Part shown: piece after piece, positions 1 to 12,245 of the stretch
Layout: every line of letters begins with the position of its first letter
Position numbering within the stretch: the stretch's first letter is position 1
Assembly (NCBI GenBank): GCA_949152475.1
Contig: OX424556.1
Coordinates: forward strand, 61,338,451-61,402,450
Direction: 5' to 3'
Length of the DNA: 64,000 nt
DNA from: Terebella lapidaria
Lineage: Eukaryota; Annelida; Polychaeta; Terebellida; Terebellidae
Translations under genes and position numbers: made by a program
The notes under the pieces: generated by a model
The model's input: only the letters and a program-made list of their open reading frames with translations
Databases searched by the model: none
What the model was told of the DNA's origin: nothing

Positions 1-153
1 AACTGCAGCTCACTCAAACAAGGTACACAATTTCATTTGTCGTTCTTCAAAGCAAATGTTATCGCCAAACAATTACTACAAGCAATTTTGAACAAAATAC
101 TAACCGACCATGAAATTGTATATCTTTCAGTATGTTAAAGAAAAACCGCGGAG

Positions 154-490
154 TCACACAGACTGGTCCGCCAAGCCACACAGGCAAGTACTCCAATGCA
201 CCACACAGGCAAGTGTTTCAATATGCCATGCAGGTGCTGAATATTGTACGGGGCAAGTCTTGAACCGTGATGGCTCACCCAGCACCTCTCCACAACAAGC
301 CACACAGGCAAAAGTATGTATCGACACAGTTCCAATAATTTACATATAGTCACACAGACATGTGTCAGCCACACAGGCAATAGTCGATATGTTTTTGTGT
401 ATGCCACACAGGCGAATATCTATAAGTCACACAGACTGAGATACGTTAGTTAGCCACACAGGCCAATTATGTCAAAAAGCCACACAGGCT
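154..490. repeat. Degenerate CCACACAGGC motif cluster
   Basis: About ten copies of CCACACAGGC or TCACACAGAC, 25-60 bp apart with unrelated spacers. It looks like a decayed tandem repeat. The two small ORFs over it have no support as genes. Confidence 0.6.
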
Positions 491-2416
491 TTGTCTCGTT
501 ACACGAGAGGCGAGACGGCCGCCGTGAACAACTGCTTTAATGCGACGCCGCACACAAAATACAAATTTAACTCATACTACAAATATATGCATATATTAGT
601 GCTACCTCCGTCGCATAAAGGCAGTTATTCTAAGTAATTGTTTGCCGACTTTGTATTGTATCAGGAGTTTATGTACCTATCTACATTGTACTATTTTGCA
701 CCTTGTTTTTACCAAGTCTGAATATGTTCAATCTTGAAATATTATGTCTTTATTGTGGATAAAGATAAATACAACTGTGGTTTACCCGGATTCTCCACCA
801 GTGTAACGTGAAGGGGTGTTCGTGTGTTCACGTTATTGGGCTCTTTACAGATTCCACTATATCTTCCCTCGTCACACAACAAAGACACAACACCAAGGTA
901 AGTTTTTAAGCTTTAATTGATATACATTGTAACTAAAAATTACAGTAAACTGAATGTATATGTATTATGTGTATATAAACTTGACTAGTACATTACCACA
1001 CGGTGCTTCATTTCAGAGAAACAACAATTTAAATTAAACATAAGAAAAACCACGTGGAGTCGGCTGTCCACTGACAATTTCTTGCCCCGTCCTTCCGCGT
1101 TGGATGTCTCGGCCCGTCTCTCCACTTCCAGGCCACGGCGTCACACTTGGCTGCACACGGGTGAGTTGTTGTCACCGCCCGGCCCACGGGTCGAAAACGT
1201 CACGCCACCAGTATGGAGCGAAGTTGGTGCCTGCAACTCAAAAAACAAAACTGACATGCATGCATATATACGTCGTCTGTCAGTATCGCTGTATCCCGTA
1301 CGTATGTAATAGTAATATATCATATGTAATCTAAACATGTAACCAAAATCGTCATTTGTAACACCTATGGCACTGAAAATTAATGAATAATTAAAGCCAA
1401 TTAATGCTCAGTGTAGGCCTACTATTTGAACACCCAAGAGACTCCAATAAGACTCCCGGCACCGAGGAACATCCCTATCATTATTATACATACTTTCTTT
1501 TAACCCTAAACATAAAAAGCATGGTAATGAATAGCTACCATTTTATCCCCTATTTTAAATAACCTTAGGCCTATAGATCTGCATACAAAGTTGATTATAG
1601 TAGCTCAACTTAATGAAGTTTATGTTTATGGAATATTATTGGTGTAGGCTAGATATTCACCCTAACATTAGTTGGGATTTTTATTACGTTAGAAAAAAAT
1701 TGGGCCTCGGAGGACCCCCTGATATCGATATGATTATGCTAGTTGTTTGGCATTGTCGGATTTGTTTTCACCAGACATCATCGTCCCCGAGACCGAAGTG
1801 ACGTCGGTATTTATTCATGTTATTAACAGACTCTCGATCGTCCTTGGTTGGGCAAACTGGAGAGAAAAATTACATTTATGAATCAAATATGCATTTGACT
1901 AAGGCACTTGGCTACTTCGTGAGGAGAAGACATGTACCGGGTCTACTGTATACTGGGTACGCGCAAATTATACACCTACATGTTGGCTCGCATGAATGAA
2001 ACCGGGCGATAATTGGGGATACATCCAGGCGCCGACTTAGACTTAGCCCCCACCGTCAGGTAGAGGCTAGTCCCTGTTTCAGGTGCTTCACCTCGATTGA
2101 GGGGTGTCACCTCGATCGAGGTGTAATGTGAGATCATTCCTCATGTGACCAGCTGTTTTGCATATTTTTTGAGATAATTTTCATAGTGGTAATTTGTAAT
2201 TATCGTCACAAAAACAGCCAAATAACACTGGATATTGACATCTAGTCACGAGATACTTCATATATGGGTGTTGAATAGATTGTATTCGCATTCATATCTT
2301 AGAAATAAAGCGTGAAAAAATACAATGTTGGTAAAAAATAAATGACAACATACATGTACATGTAAAAATGGTAAACAGCCCACTAAATTGAACATGCAAG
2401 CAATAAATCCATTATT
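491..2416. other. No recognisable feature
   Basis: AT-rich sequence. A possible donor (AAGGTAAGT near 897-905) follows a 60-bp stretch with no convincing frame. A short CACCTCGAT repeat lies at 2088-2120. I see no gene. Confidence 0.4.
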
Positions 2417-2454
2417 AAGGCATTTCGGCAGAAATGCCTTTATGGTTTTAGCAG

Positions 2455-2486
<32 letters not shown>

Positions 2487-3932
2487 CTTCTTCCGCCACT
2501 TTTGGTTTCCGGACGATAACTTTAGATTGCCTTGACGGATCCTTGTCAAATTTTCACCGCAAGTCAGAAATGATATGAGGAAGAACCCTATTCTTTTTGA
2601 GCCGGATCGGAGGTCCGTGAGGTCCGTGAGGATGAAATCAAGGCTAATTTTAAGACTTGGTTTCCGGACGATAACTGGAAAAATATTTATGCAATAGTCG
2701 CAGAACTCTGCATGGAGGTTCATATGCCACCAGGGAAGAACCCTATTGATTTTGGGATCGATCCGTCAAACGACCTTTGACCTAGAGGTCAAAATAATTT
2801 TTTGCTGATTCATCCTTGAGGCTTCCTGCATATCTCGGAAACCGTGCGTCGTAGAGCGAAACGGACGTTATTTTCGGACTCGTCGCCCTAGACAAACATC
2901 TCTAGGGTGTACTTTTTTTTTTGATCCGGCTCCGAGGTCCGTGAGGATGAAATCGAGGAACTTGGTTTCCGGACGATAACTCAAAAAATATTCAGGCAAT
3001 AGTTGCAGAATTTTGCACGGAGGTTTATATATCACCAGGAAAGAACCCTATTGATTTTGGGATCGATACCTCAAACGACCTTTGACCTAGAGGTCGAAAT
3101 AATTTTTTGCTGAGTCATCCTTGATTCATCCTGCATATCTCGGAAACGGTGCGTCGTAGAGCGAAACGGACGTTATTTTCGGACTCGTCGCACTAGACAA
3201 ACATGTCTAAGGGGTATTATGGATGAACTTTGACCTTGACCCGAAATTTTTTTGCCGAGTCGGCATTTTTCGTTTTCGTCGATATCTCGGAAACGGTGCG
3301 TCGTAGAGTGAAACGGACGTTATTTTCGGACTCGTCGCACTAGACAAACATGTCTACGGGGAATTATGGATGAACTTTGACCTTGACCCGAAATTTTTTT
3401 GCCGAGTCGGCATTTTTCGTTTTCGTCGATATCTCGGAAACGGTGCGTCGTAGAGCGAAACGGACGTTATTTTCAGACTCGTCGCACTAGACAAACGTGT
3501 CTAAGGGGAATTATTGATGAACTTTGACCTTGACCCGAAATTTTTTTGCCGAGTCGGCATTTTTCGTTTTCGTCGATATCTCGGAAACGGTGCGTCGTAG
3601 AGCGAAACGGACGTTACTTTCGGACTCGTCGCCCTAGACAAACATGTCTAAGGGGTATTATGGATTAACTTTGACCTTGACCCGAAATGTTTTTGCCGAG
3701 TCGGCAGTTTTTGTTTTCGTCGATATCTCGGAAACGGTGCGTCGTAGAGCGAAACGGATGGTATTTTCGGACTCGTCGCCCTAGACAAACATGTCTAGCG
3801 GGTATTATGGATGAACTTTGACCTTGACCCGAAATTTGTCGACATTTTTCATTTTCGTCGATATCTAGTATTATAAATTATTCATCACACCGAAATGCCT
3901 CCAAGGCATCTTTAGGCCTTGACGTCTAGTTC
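2417..3932 (-). mobile_element. F1: 147-bp-monomer element (non-autonomous)
   Basis: The low-coordinate end is a hairpin with arms AAGGCATTTC / GAAATGCCTT, followed by a poly-T tract (about 2458-2486) and a 400-bp core with repeated TTTCCGGACGATAACT. Then come about five 147-bp monomers (spacing of GCCGAGTCGG at 3254, 3401, 3548, 3695). The other end is GAAATGCCT…AAGGC…GACGTCTAGTTC, which inverts the first hairpin. No coding capacity. By comparison with the other families I read it on the - strand. Confidence 0.75.
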
Positions 3933-4089
3933 AGGAGGTTTTCGACATGATTATGTCACAACTATTTGTGCCATACATGTATTTGGGGACATATATTGTA
4001 TTGGTCATAATATTTCAACACAATACAGTCAAAACAATACAGTGTATATGATGTTTCGATTTCGTGAAAAGACACTTTTTCCGGTCTAA

Positions 4090-4925
4090 CACTCATTGGG
4101 TCTCTCGATCTACCTTGGGCTCCTCATATCTCTCGGTCTAACATAAACTCCTCATATCTCTCGGTCTAACATAGATTGCTCAGGTCTCTCTGTCTAACAA
4201 ATTTCTCATATCTCTCGGCCTAACATAGACTCCTCATATCTCTCGTCTAACATATATACCTCATATCTCTCTCAGTCTAACATAGACTCATCAGGTCTTC
4301 TGGCCTAACATAGACTCCTCATATCTCTCGTTCTCATATCTCCCGGCCTAACATGGACTCCCCATATCTCTCGGTCTAACATAAACTCCTCATATCTCTC
4401 GATCTAACATAGACTCCTCATATCTCTCGATCTAACATAGACTCCTCATATCTCTCGGTCTAACATAGATTGCTCAGGTCTCTCTGTCTAACAAATTTCT
4501 CATATCTCTCGGCCTAACATAGACTCCTCATATCTCTCGTCTAACATATATACCTCATATCTCTCTCAGTCTAACATAGACTCATCAGGTCTTCTGGCCT
4601 AACATAGACTCCTCATATCTCTCGTTCTCATATCTCCCGGCCTAACATGGACTCCCCATATCTCTCGGTCTAACATAGACTCCTCATATCTCTCGTTCTC
4701 ATATCTCCCGGCCTAACATAGACTCCCAATATCTCCCGGCCTAACATAGACTCCTCATATCTCTTGTTCTCAAATCTCCCGGCCTAACATAGACTCCCCA
4801 TATCTCTCGGTCTAACATAGACTCCTCAGGTCTCTCGTTCTAACATAGATTCATCAGGTATTCCAGTCTACAATAGACTCATCAGGTATCTCGGTCTAAC
4901 ATAGAGTCCTCAGGTCTCTCGGTCC
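4090..4925. repeat. 28-bp satellite array
   Basis: About 30 units of the type CTAACATAGACTCCTCATAT + CTCTCGGT. A segment from about 4150 to 4380 recurs 294 bp later with the same variant units, so the array grew in multi-unit steps. Confidence 0.85.
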
Positions 4926-5164
4926 CACATAGCCTTCTCGGTTCGATTTTTTAGCAATGGTCCAAAACTCGATTGAAACCACTTTCAAACTGTTTTGAAA
5001 ACTTTTACGGGATTTGGAATAATCGCGTTTTTGAACAGTGGACTATGCCTGGTTTAGTGCAAACAGTGTTTATCTACATAGATTACAGTTGCGCTGCATC
5101 TATTATCATGATAAGCTGTTTGTATTGCGGAGATTTGTTTCATAGATGAAACTGAGATTCTTAT

Positions 5165-7485
5165 TCATGTATGGCACAAACACTAATGCAATGGAGTATC
5201 TCTTTTGAGATTCTTGTTCATGAATAACACAAACACTATTGCAATGGAGAATCTCTTTTGATATTCTGGTGCATGTATGGGACAAACACGATTGCAATGG
5301 AATATCTCTTTTGAGTTTCTTGTACATGTATGGCACAAACACTATTGCGATGGAGTATCTCTTTTGAGATTCTTGTTCATGAATAACACAAACACTATTG
5401 CAATGGAGAATCTCTTTTGATATTCTGGTGCATGTATGGGACAAACACGATTGCAATGGAATATCTCTTTTGAGTTTCTTGTACATGTATGGCACAAACA
5501 CTAATGCAATGGAGTATCTCTTTTCAGATTCTTGTTCATGTATGGCACAAACACTATTGCAATGGAGTTTCTCTTTTGAGATTCTTGTACATGTATGGCA
5601 CAAACACTATTGCAATGGGGTATCTCTTTTGAGATTCCTGTACATGTATGGCACAAACACTATTGCAATGGAATATCGCTTATGAGATTCTTGTACATTT
5701 ATGGCACAAACACTATTGCAATGGAGTATCTCTTTTGAGACTCTTGTTCATGTATGGCACAAACACTATTGCAATGGAGTATCGCTTATGAGATTCTTGT
5801 ACATTTATGGGACAAACACTATTGTAATGGAATATCTCTTTTGAGATTCTTGTTGCTGTATGGCACAAACACTATTGCAATGGAGTATCTCTTATGAGAT
5901 TCTTGTACATTTATGGGACAAACACTATTGCAATGGAATATCTCTTTTGAGATTCTTGTTCATGTATGGCACAAACACTTTTGCAATGGAGTATCTCTTT
6001 TGAAATTCTTGTTCATGAATAACACAAACACTATTGCAATGGAGAATCTCTTTTGATATTCTGGTGCATGTATGGGACAAACACGATTGCAATGGAATAT
6101 CTCTTTTGAGTTTCTTGTACATGTATGGCACAAACACTATTGCAATGGAGTATCTCTTTTGAGATTCTTGTTCTTGTATGGCACAATCACTATTGCAATG
6201 GAGTATCTCTTTTAAGATTCTTGTTGATGTATGTCAAAAACACTATTGCAATGGAGTATCTCTTTTGAGACTCTTTTTCATGTATTGCACAAACACTATT
6301 GCAATTGAGTATCTTTTTTGAGATTCTTGTACATGTATGGCACAAATACTATTGCAACGGAGTATCTCTTATGAGATTCTTGTACATTTATGGGACAAAC
6401 ACTATTGCAATGGAGTATCTCTTTTGAGATTCTTGTTCATGTATGGCACAAACACTATTGCAATGGAGTATCTCTTTTGAGATTCTTGTACATGTATGGC
6501 ACAAACACTATTGCAATGGAGTATCTCTTTTGAGATTCTTGTTGATGTATGTCAAAAACACTATTGCAATGGAGTATCTCTTTTGAGACTCTTGTTCATG
6601 TATGGCACAAACACTATTGCAATGGAGTATCTCTTTTGACATTCTTGTTGATGTATGTCAAAAACACTATTGCAATGGAGTATCTCTTTTGAGACTCTTG
6701 TTCATGTATGTCACAAACACTATTGCAATGGAGTATCTCTTTTGAGATTCTTGTACATGTATGGCACAAATACTATTGCAATGGAGTATCTCTTTTGAGA
6801 TTCTCGTTGATGTATGTCAAAAACACTATTGCAATGGAGTATCTCTTTTGAGACTCTTGTTCATGTATGGCACAAACACTATTGCAATGGAGTATCTCTT
6901 TTGAGATTCTTGTACATGTATGGCACAAACACTATTGCAATGGAGTATCTCTTTTGAGACTCTTGTTCATGTATGGCACAAACACTATTGCAATGGAGTA
7001 TCTCTTTTGAGACTCTTGTTCATGTATGGCACAAACACTATTGCAATGGAGTATCTCTTTTGAGATTCTTGTACATGTATGTCAAAAACACTATTGCAAT
7101 GGAGTATCTCTTTTGAGACTCTTGTTCATGTATGGCACAAACACTATTGCAATTGAGTATCTCTTTTGAGATTCTTGTACATGTATGGCACAAATACTAT
7201 TGCAACGGAGTATCTCTTATGAGATTCTTGTACATTTATGGGACAAACACTATTGCAATGGAGTATCTCTTTTGAGATTCTTGTTCATGTATGGCACAAA
7301 CACTATTGCAATGGAGTATCTCTTTTAAGATTCTTGTACATGTATGGAACAAACATTATTGCAATGGAGTATCTCTTTTGAGATTCTTGTTCATGTATGG
7401 CACAGATATTATTGCAATGGGGTATCTCTTTTGAGATTCTTGTACATGTATGGCACAAACACTATCGCAATGTAGTATCTATTTT
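5165..7485. repeat. 53-bp satellite array
   Basis: About 43 units of 53 bp (CACTATTGCAATGGAGTATC + TCTTTTGAGATTCTTGTTCATGTATGG variants). Several unit types (gttCATGTATGGca, ACATTTATGGga, GATGTATGTCa) alternate in blocks. Because 53 is not a multiple of 3, the frame returns every three units. The unit lacks stops in some phases, which produces spurious ORFs such as 5106-5603 (-). Confidence 0.9.
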
Positions 7486-7867
7486 GCAAAGGGTCTTTCA
7501 CATTTGGAAACCCATCAACTGCAGTCTTACACACATTTTGTTGCATGTAAGCACGTACATGTACCTTAATCGGATAAGCATTTCCACCGGATTGGAACAG
7601 TTATTCATTCAGATGCGCCAGTGATTAATCCATTTGGATTTCATTTTTGTCTACTACATAATGTGTTTATTAATAGTGAATCAAAAGCGGTACAAAACAA
7701 AATAGCTTTGTTGTTGTATCACTTCCGATATGGACTGAACGAGCATTTGAATAATCTTTATTGTACATTTCCAAAGGATTTAATTCATCCCGAAAGACAT
7801 TTTTTCCCGCTGTGCTGCATGTCATGTTATAGAACATCCTCCATGATCAAAATACATGTATTTTATT

Positions 7868-9346
7868 AAGGCATTTCGGCAGAAATGCCTTTATGGTTTT
7901 AGCAGAATTTTTTTCTTCTTCTTCTTCTTCTTCTTCCGCCGTTTTGGTTTCCGGACGATAACTTTAGATCGCCTTGACGGATTCTTGTCAAATTTTCACC
8001 ACAAGTCAGAAATGATATGTGGAAGAACCCTGTTCTTTTTGAGCCGGATCCGAGATTCGTGAGGTCCGTGAGGATGAAATCAAGGCTAATTTTGAAACTT
8101 GGTTTCCGGACGATAACTGGAAAAATATTAACGCAATAGTTGCAGAACTCTGCACGGAGGTTCATATGCCACCAGGGAAGAACCCTATTGATTTTGGGAT
8201 CGATCGGTCAAACGACCTTTGACCTAGAGGTCAAAATAATTTTTTGCTGATTCATCCTTGAGGCTTTCTGCATATCTCAGAAACCGTGCGTCGTAGAGCG
8301 AAACGGACGTTATTTTCGGACTCGTCGCCCTAGACAAACATGTCTAGAGGGTATTATGGATGAACTTTGACCTTGACCCGAAATGTTTTTGCCGAGTCGG
8401 CATTTTTTCGTTTTCGTCGATATCTCGGAAACGGTGCGTCGTAGTGCGAAACGGACGTTATTTTCGGACTCGTCGCCCTAGACAAACATGTCTAAGGGGT
8501 ATTATGGATGAACTTTGACCTTGACCCAAATTTTTTTTGCCGAGTCGGCATTTTTCGTTTTCGTCGATATCTCGGAAACGGTACGTCGTAGAGCGAAACA
8601 GACGTTATTTTCGGACTCGTCGCCCTAGACAAACATGTCTAATGGGTATTATGTATGAACTTTGACCTTGACCTTGAATTTTTCTGCCGAGTCGGCATTT
8701 TTCGTTTTCGTCGATATCTCGGAAACGGTGTGTCGTAGAGCGAAACGGACGTTATTTTCGGACTCGTAGCCCTAGACAAACATGTCTGAGGGGTATTACG
8801 GATGAACGGCATTTTTTGTTTCCGTCGATATCTCGGAAACGGTGCGTCGTAGAGCGAAACGGACGTTATTTTCGGACTCGTCGTCCTAGACAAACATGTC
8901 TAGAGGATATTATGGATGAACTTTGACCTTGACCCGAAATTTTTTGGCCGAGTCGGCATTTTTCGGTTTCGTCGATATCTTGGAAACGGTGTGTCGTAGA
9001 GCGAAACGGACGTTATTTTCGGACTCGTCGCCCTAAACAAACATGTCTAATGGGTATTATGGATGAACTTTGACCTTGACCCGAAATTTTTTTGCCGAGT
9101 CAGCATTTCTCGTTTTCGTCGATATCTCGGAAACGATGCTTCGTAGAGCGAAACGGACGTTATTTTAGGACTCGTCGCCCTAGACAAACATGTCTAATTG
9201 GTATTATGGATGAACTTTGACCTTGACCCGAAATTTTTTTGCCGAGTCGGCATTTTTCTTTTTCGTCGATATCTAGTGTGTATATTATGAATTAATCATC
9301 ACACCGAAATGCCTCCAAGGCATCTTTAGGCCTTGACGTCTAGTTC
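7868..9346 (-). mobile_element. F2: 147-bp-monomer element
   Basis: The same two ends as F1 (AAGGCATTTC hairpin; GACGTCTAGTTC). The microsatellite is (CTT)n at 7914-7936 instead of poly-T. It contains about seven 147-bp monomers, one partly deleted near 8800. F1 and F2 bracket the satellite arrays at 4.1-7.5 kb. Confidence 0.75.
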
Positions 9347-10790
9347 ACAAGAGGGAATGGTTTGCAATCATTTTCTGGAGCAGAAAACGAAAATACTGTG
9401 TACTTATCGTAAATAACAAGCAAAATATCCCGAGCTGTCAAATCTGCCAACTTCATGTTGATATTGCCGCCATTTTGCCATGGCACTCACGCGAGATTCG
9501 CAGAGAATGGGCGTGGGCGTGTCTGAAACTGTGTTGAAACGTGACACCTGCGTGACATTATCATGACGATGTTTTCAAAGGAATATGAATCAAATTATTA
9601 TATTATTTGATGAAAAAAAGCAACATATGAACTGCTTTTATTGAATAATCCGATAGAAAAATTAAGACCAATTCACATCGTCTCCCGAGTTGACGAGATG
9701 TTCTACCGTGCATGCGCACTGCAGCATCCGCTATCTTGAAAAATTGGAAAATAAACAAAATGAATGCACTAAATTGCACTGCTTTATTTTCAAATTTACA
9801 CCCTCTGAATCGATGACATGTCACTCTTTTGATGTCATAAAGGTCAGTTAAAACCAATCTGCATCATATTTCACGCGTGACAATTCTTTACACGCACTTA
9901 AATCAAAGTGTCAAAATTGTCTGATCCGTTCCGGCTTCAGAGAAAAACACCTACATGGCTGAACCTACTGTTAAAATATCGATCGAAAATGCAGGTTCAG
10001 CCGTGGAGCAGGGTTACATGCAACCCGAATGGAAATATTGGTTGTTTTGGATCGCCTGGACTATATGTGAAAAAAATAAAAGGGGATCTCCGTTGTGTTA
10101 AAGCGTTGAAATCGGATTATTAGATACAACTCTTCGAGATTCCTGGCAACTACCTGACTACGTGAAACGTGTTGATAAAACTTCATTACTGTGCACTGGT
10201 GCATAGCGCTGTATTGATGAGCGGTCAGTCCTAGCTTGACCACATCCCTAATTTGGCTATTCATTACTTTCCTTGTAACATCTCCAGATCTTTTGTTTCT
10301 TCTGGTAAAGCGTATTGTTAAATAATAGATTCTTAAGTGTCCAATTTGCTTTATTTTCCGAGGATTACCTCACCATATGCGTTATTTATACGAATGAGAT
10401 TTCGTCCACTCGCTTATGCCATTCATTACGCGCCCGGGGGATTGCTAATATCATAGTTTCAAAATGATGAATGTGCAGTCGAAGAAACTGTTCTCCATCA
10501 CCTAGATCACTCACCAGGTTGTCCTTCAATGGTGAACACTTTTAAATTTCTGCGAGTGTGCGATAAAACTTCTGGATGATAAGAGTGGGTTGATTGCTTG
10601 TTGAGCTTTCCAAGTTTATAAGCTTAAAAAATTTTGTCATACAATTTTTTCATTAGATTTTTTTGTTTATATATTGAAATACATGTTGAAATGTTGAAAA
10701 ATACAACACATTCATTGATGCCAAGACCGTTGATTGGCTCCAGTATCCTGTTAGTTCCTGATACTGTGTTTATCCCAACATATACGAGCC
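9347..10790. other. No recognisable feature
   Basis: Unique-looking AT-rich DNA. Short ORFs (for example 9603-9857 -) show no conserved motif or codon bias. Confidence 0.4.
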
Positions 10791-10996
10791 ATCCGTCCTG
10801 AATTCGCCGCATCCCAAAATTCGCCAACTCAATATTATCAGAGCTCACAAACTCGTTTTATGGAAAACAAACTGCTGGTACAAAGATTGAATATCAGAGT
10901 CTCGATTGATGATTGAACTGGCTGGTTACATTTGTATTACAAGGCCTGAAAACCCTGTTGGCGAATTTGGTAATGCGGCGAATTTACGACGGACGG
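10791..10996. mobile_element. Small MITE or foldback
   Basis: Inverted ends of about 38 bp. The left end contains AATTCGCCGCAT…AATTCGCCAAC. The right end contains GTTGGCGAATTTGG…GCGGCGAATTT. No coding capacity. Confidence 0.55.
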
Positions 10997-11827
10997 CACG
11001 TCTATTTCTGTCTCTCAAAATATCTTGGTGAGTGACCGAAAGATGTGCAAATTGCTTTGTTCCATAGCACAGAATATTAGTTTTGTCATTTCAATATAAC
11101 ATACGACTAAATTATAGCTTCAACTGAATGAGAAAACGAATGGCCAAATAACAGGGACATCAAAGTTCAAGGCACTCCTCTCGGAATCCATGGGCAATGA
11201 CAAACACAGAAACATGGTGGAAAACATGTAGAAGGGAGAAGGAACCTAATTTCAAGCCTGTTTCATCACTCATCATACATCACAATTTTTTGAAAGATAT
11301 GACCCGAAAAGTGGCCGAGTTAGGACTGACAGCTCATATACACTATAGAATAGTATATGGCTGTGCTGAGTCAATGGCTGGAGCCTGGCCAAGAAAAGTG
11401 ACAATCTTGAGTCATTGGGGCATGTATCATGCAGTGCATTCCAAAAACTGTTCGGTCTGTTTGCACCTACTTGTACAGTGCAGCGACATCTCTGTAGTTG
11501 TAGTTGGGGGATTTAATACTATAAAAGAAACTGATAATTTATTGACGGGTGCATAAAGAGCTATAGTGTGGTTCATGTTGGCATTTAAATGCTAATGGCC
11601 AACATAAGTAAATGACAGGAGGAGAGTAGTTGGTACCGGTAGTACCGGTACAAAGGATCTTAATCTTGACAAGACATTACCTGTCAGCAATGTGAATCAT
11701 TAGACTGGACACATACAGAACCATTCTACATTACCTTCACACGTGCAAAAAAATGATTCTGGTTATCTGACAAAATGTCTTATTGATTACTGACATAAAT
11801 TGAAACATTCCGTGTTTTGTTTTGCAG

Positions 11828-12191
11828 CAAGAACAAAGTGATTCCAAGAATAACACCAAGGATGAAGCGGCTTGCTGCCTCGCAGCTTGTGATGGAACAG
11901 CAGAACCTGGAAGTGCTGAGTAATCCCTATCTAACCGAGGTCAGTTTTCGGTAGATAACTGCCTGATGAATAGTTGTTACAATCCAATTGTTCCAGTTGT
12001 TTCGAAGGCTTCTAATCCATGTTCTCTATTTTCTCTTGCAGGAAGAAGAGTATCGACACATGGTAGATTCAGGACAAAGGACAGAAAAAACCAAAAGGGC
12101 ACATGAACGACGAATTGTAGAAAACATGTTCAAACATGTCTCCATGGACGAACATTTGAATCATCTGAATGTGTCTAAGAAATGGGAATGA
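11828..12191 (+). CDS. Two terminal exons of an unrecognised gene (first copy)
   Basis: Exon 11828-11939 follows a pyrimidine-rich acceptor ending TTTTGCAG and ends at a GTCAGT donor. Exon 12042-12191 follows TTCTCTTGCAG and runs to TGA. In phase, the joined reading frame gives about 86 residues: KNKVIPRITPRMKRLAASQL…NPYLTE, then EEEYRHMVDSGQRTEKTKRA…LNHLNVSKKWE. The peptide is charged, basic near its C-terminus and probably helical. I do not recognise the family. An AATAAA lies about 48 bases after the stop. The first visible exon begins in mid-codon, so upstream exons must lie left of the duplication, but I could not find them. The gene converges with RFC3. Clean splice sites, an open frame across two exons and the poly(A) signal argue that it is real. 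Confidence 0.55.
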
Positions 12192-12238
12192 ATTTTTATT
12201 TGGTGTGTGTATGAATGTCTCGTTCATTATGAATGTAT

Positions 12239-12245
12239 AATAAAA
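12239..12245 (+). terminator. Poly(A) signal of the unrecognised gene
   Basis: AATAAAA, about 48 bases after the TGA of the exon ending at 12191. The same signal recurs 4,359 bp downstream in the duplicate. Confidence 0.5.

Noticed and set aside
580..905. LTR with poly(A) signal and primer-binding site
   Set aside because: An AT-rich stretch looked LTR-like, but no second copy, primer site or internal coding region is visible.
5106..5603. 165-codon ORF on the - strand
   Set aside because: It is the 53-bp satellite read in a stop-free phase; the peptide itself is periodic.
5165..7485. CRISPR-like regular repeat
   Set aside because: Units are contiguous with no unique spacers, and the context is animal DNA.
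11197..11556. 119-codon ORF spanning the duplication start
   Set aside because: No conserved motif. It crosses the duplication edge, and part of it resembles a dispersed repeat (KLGLTAH-like text also near 10200 on the other strand).
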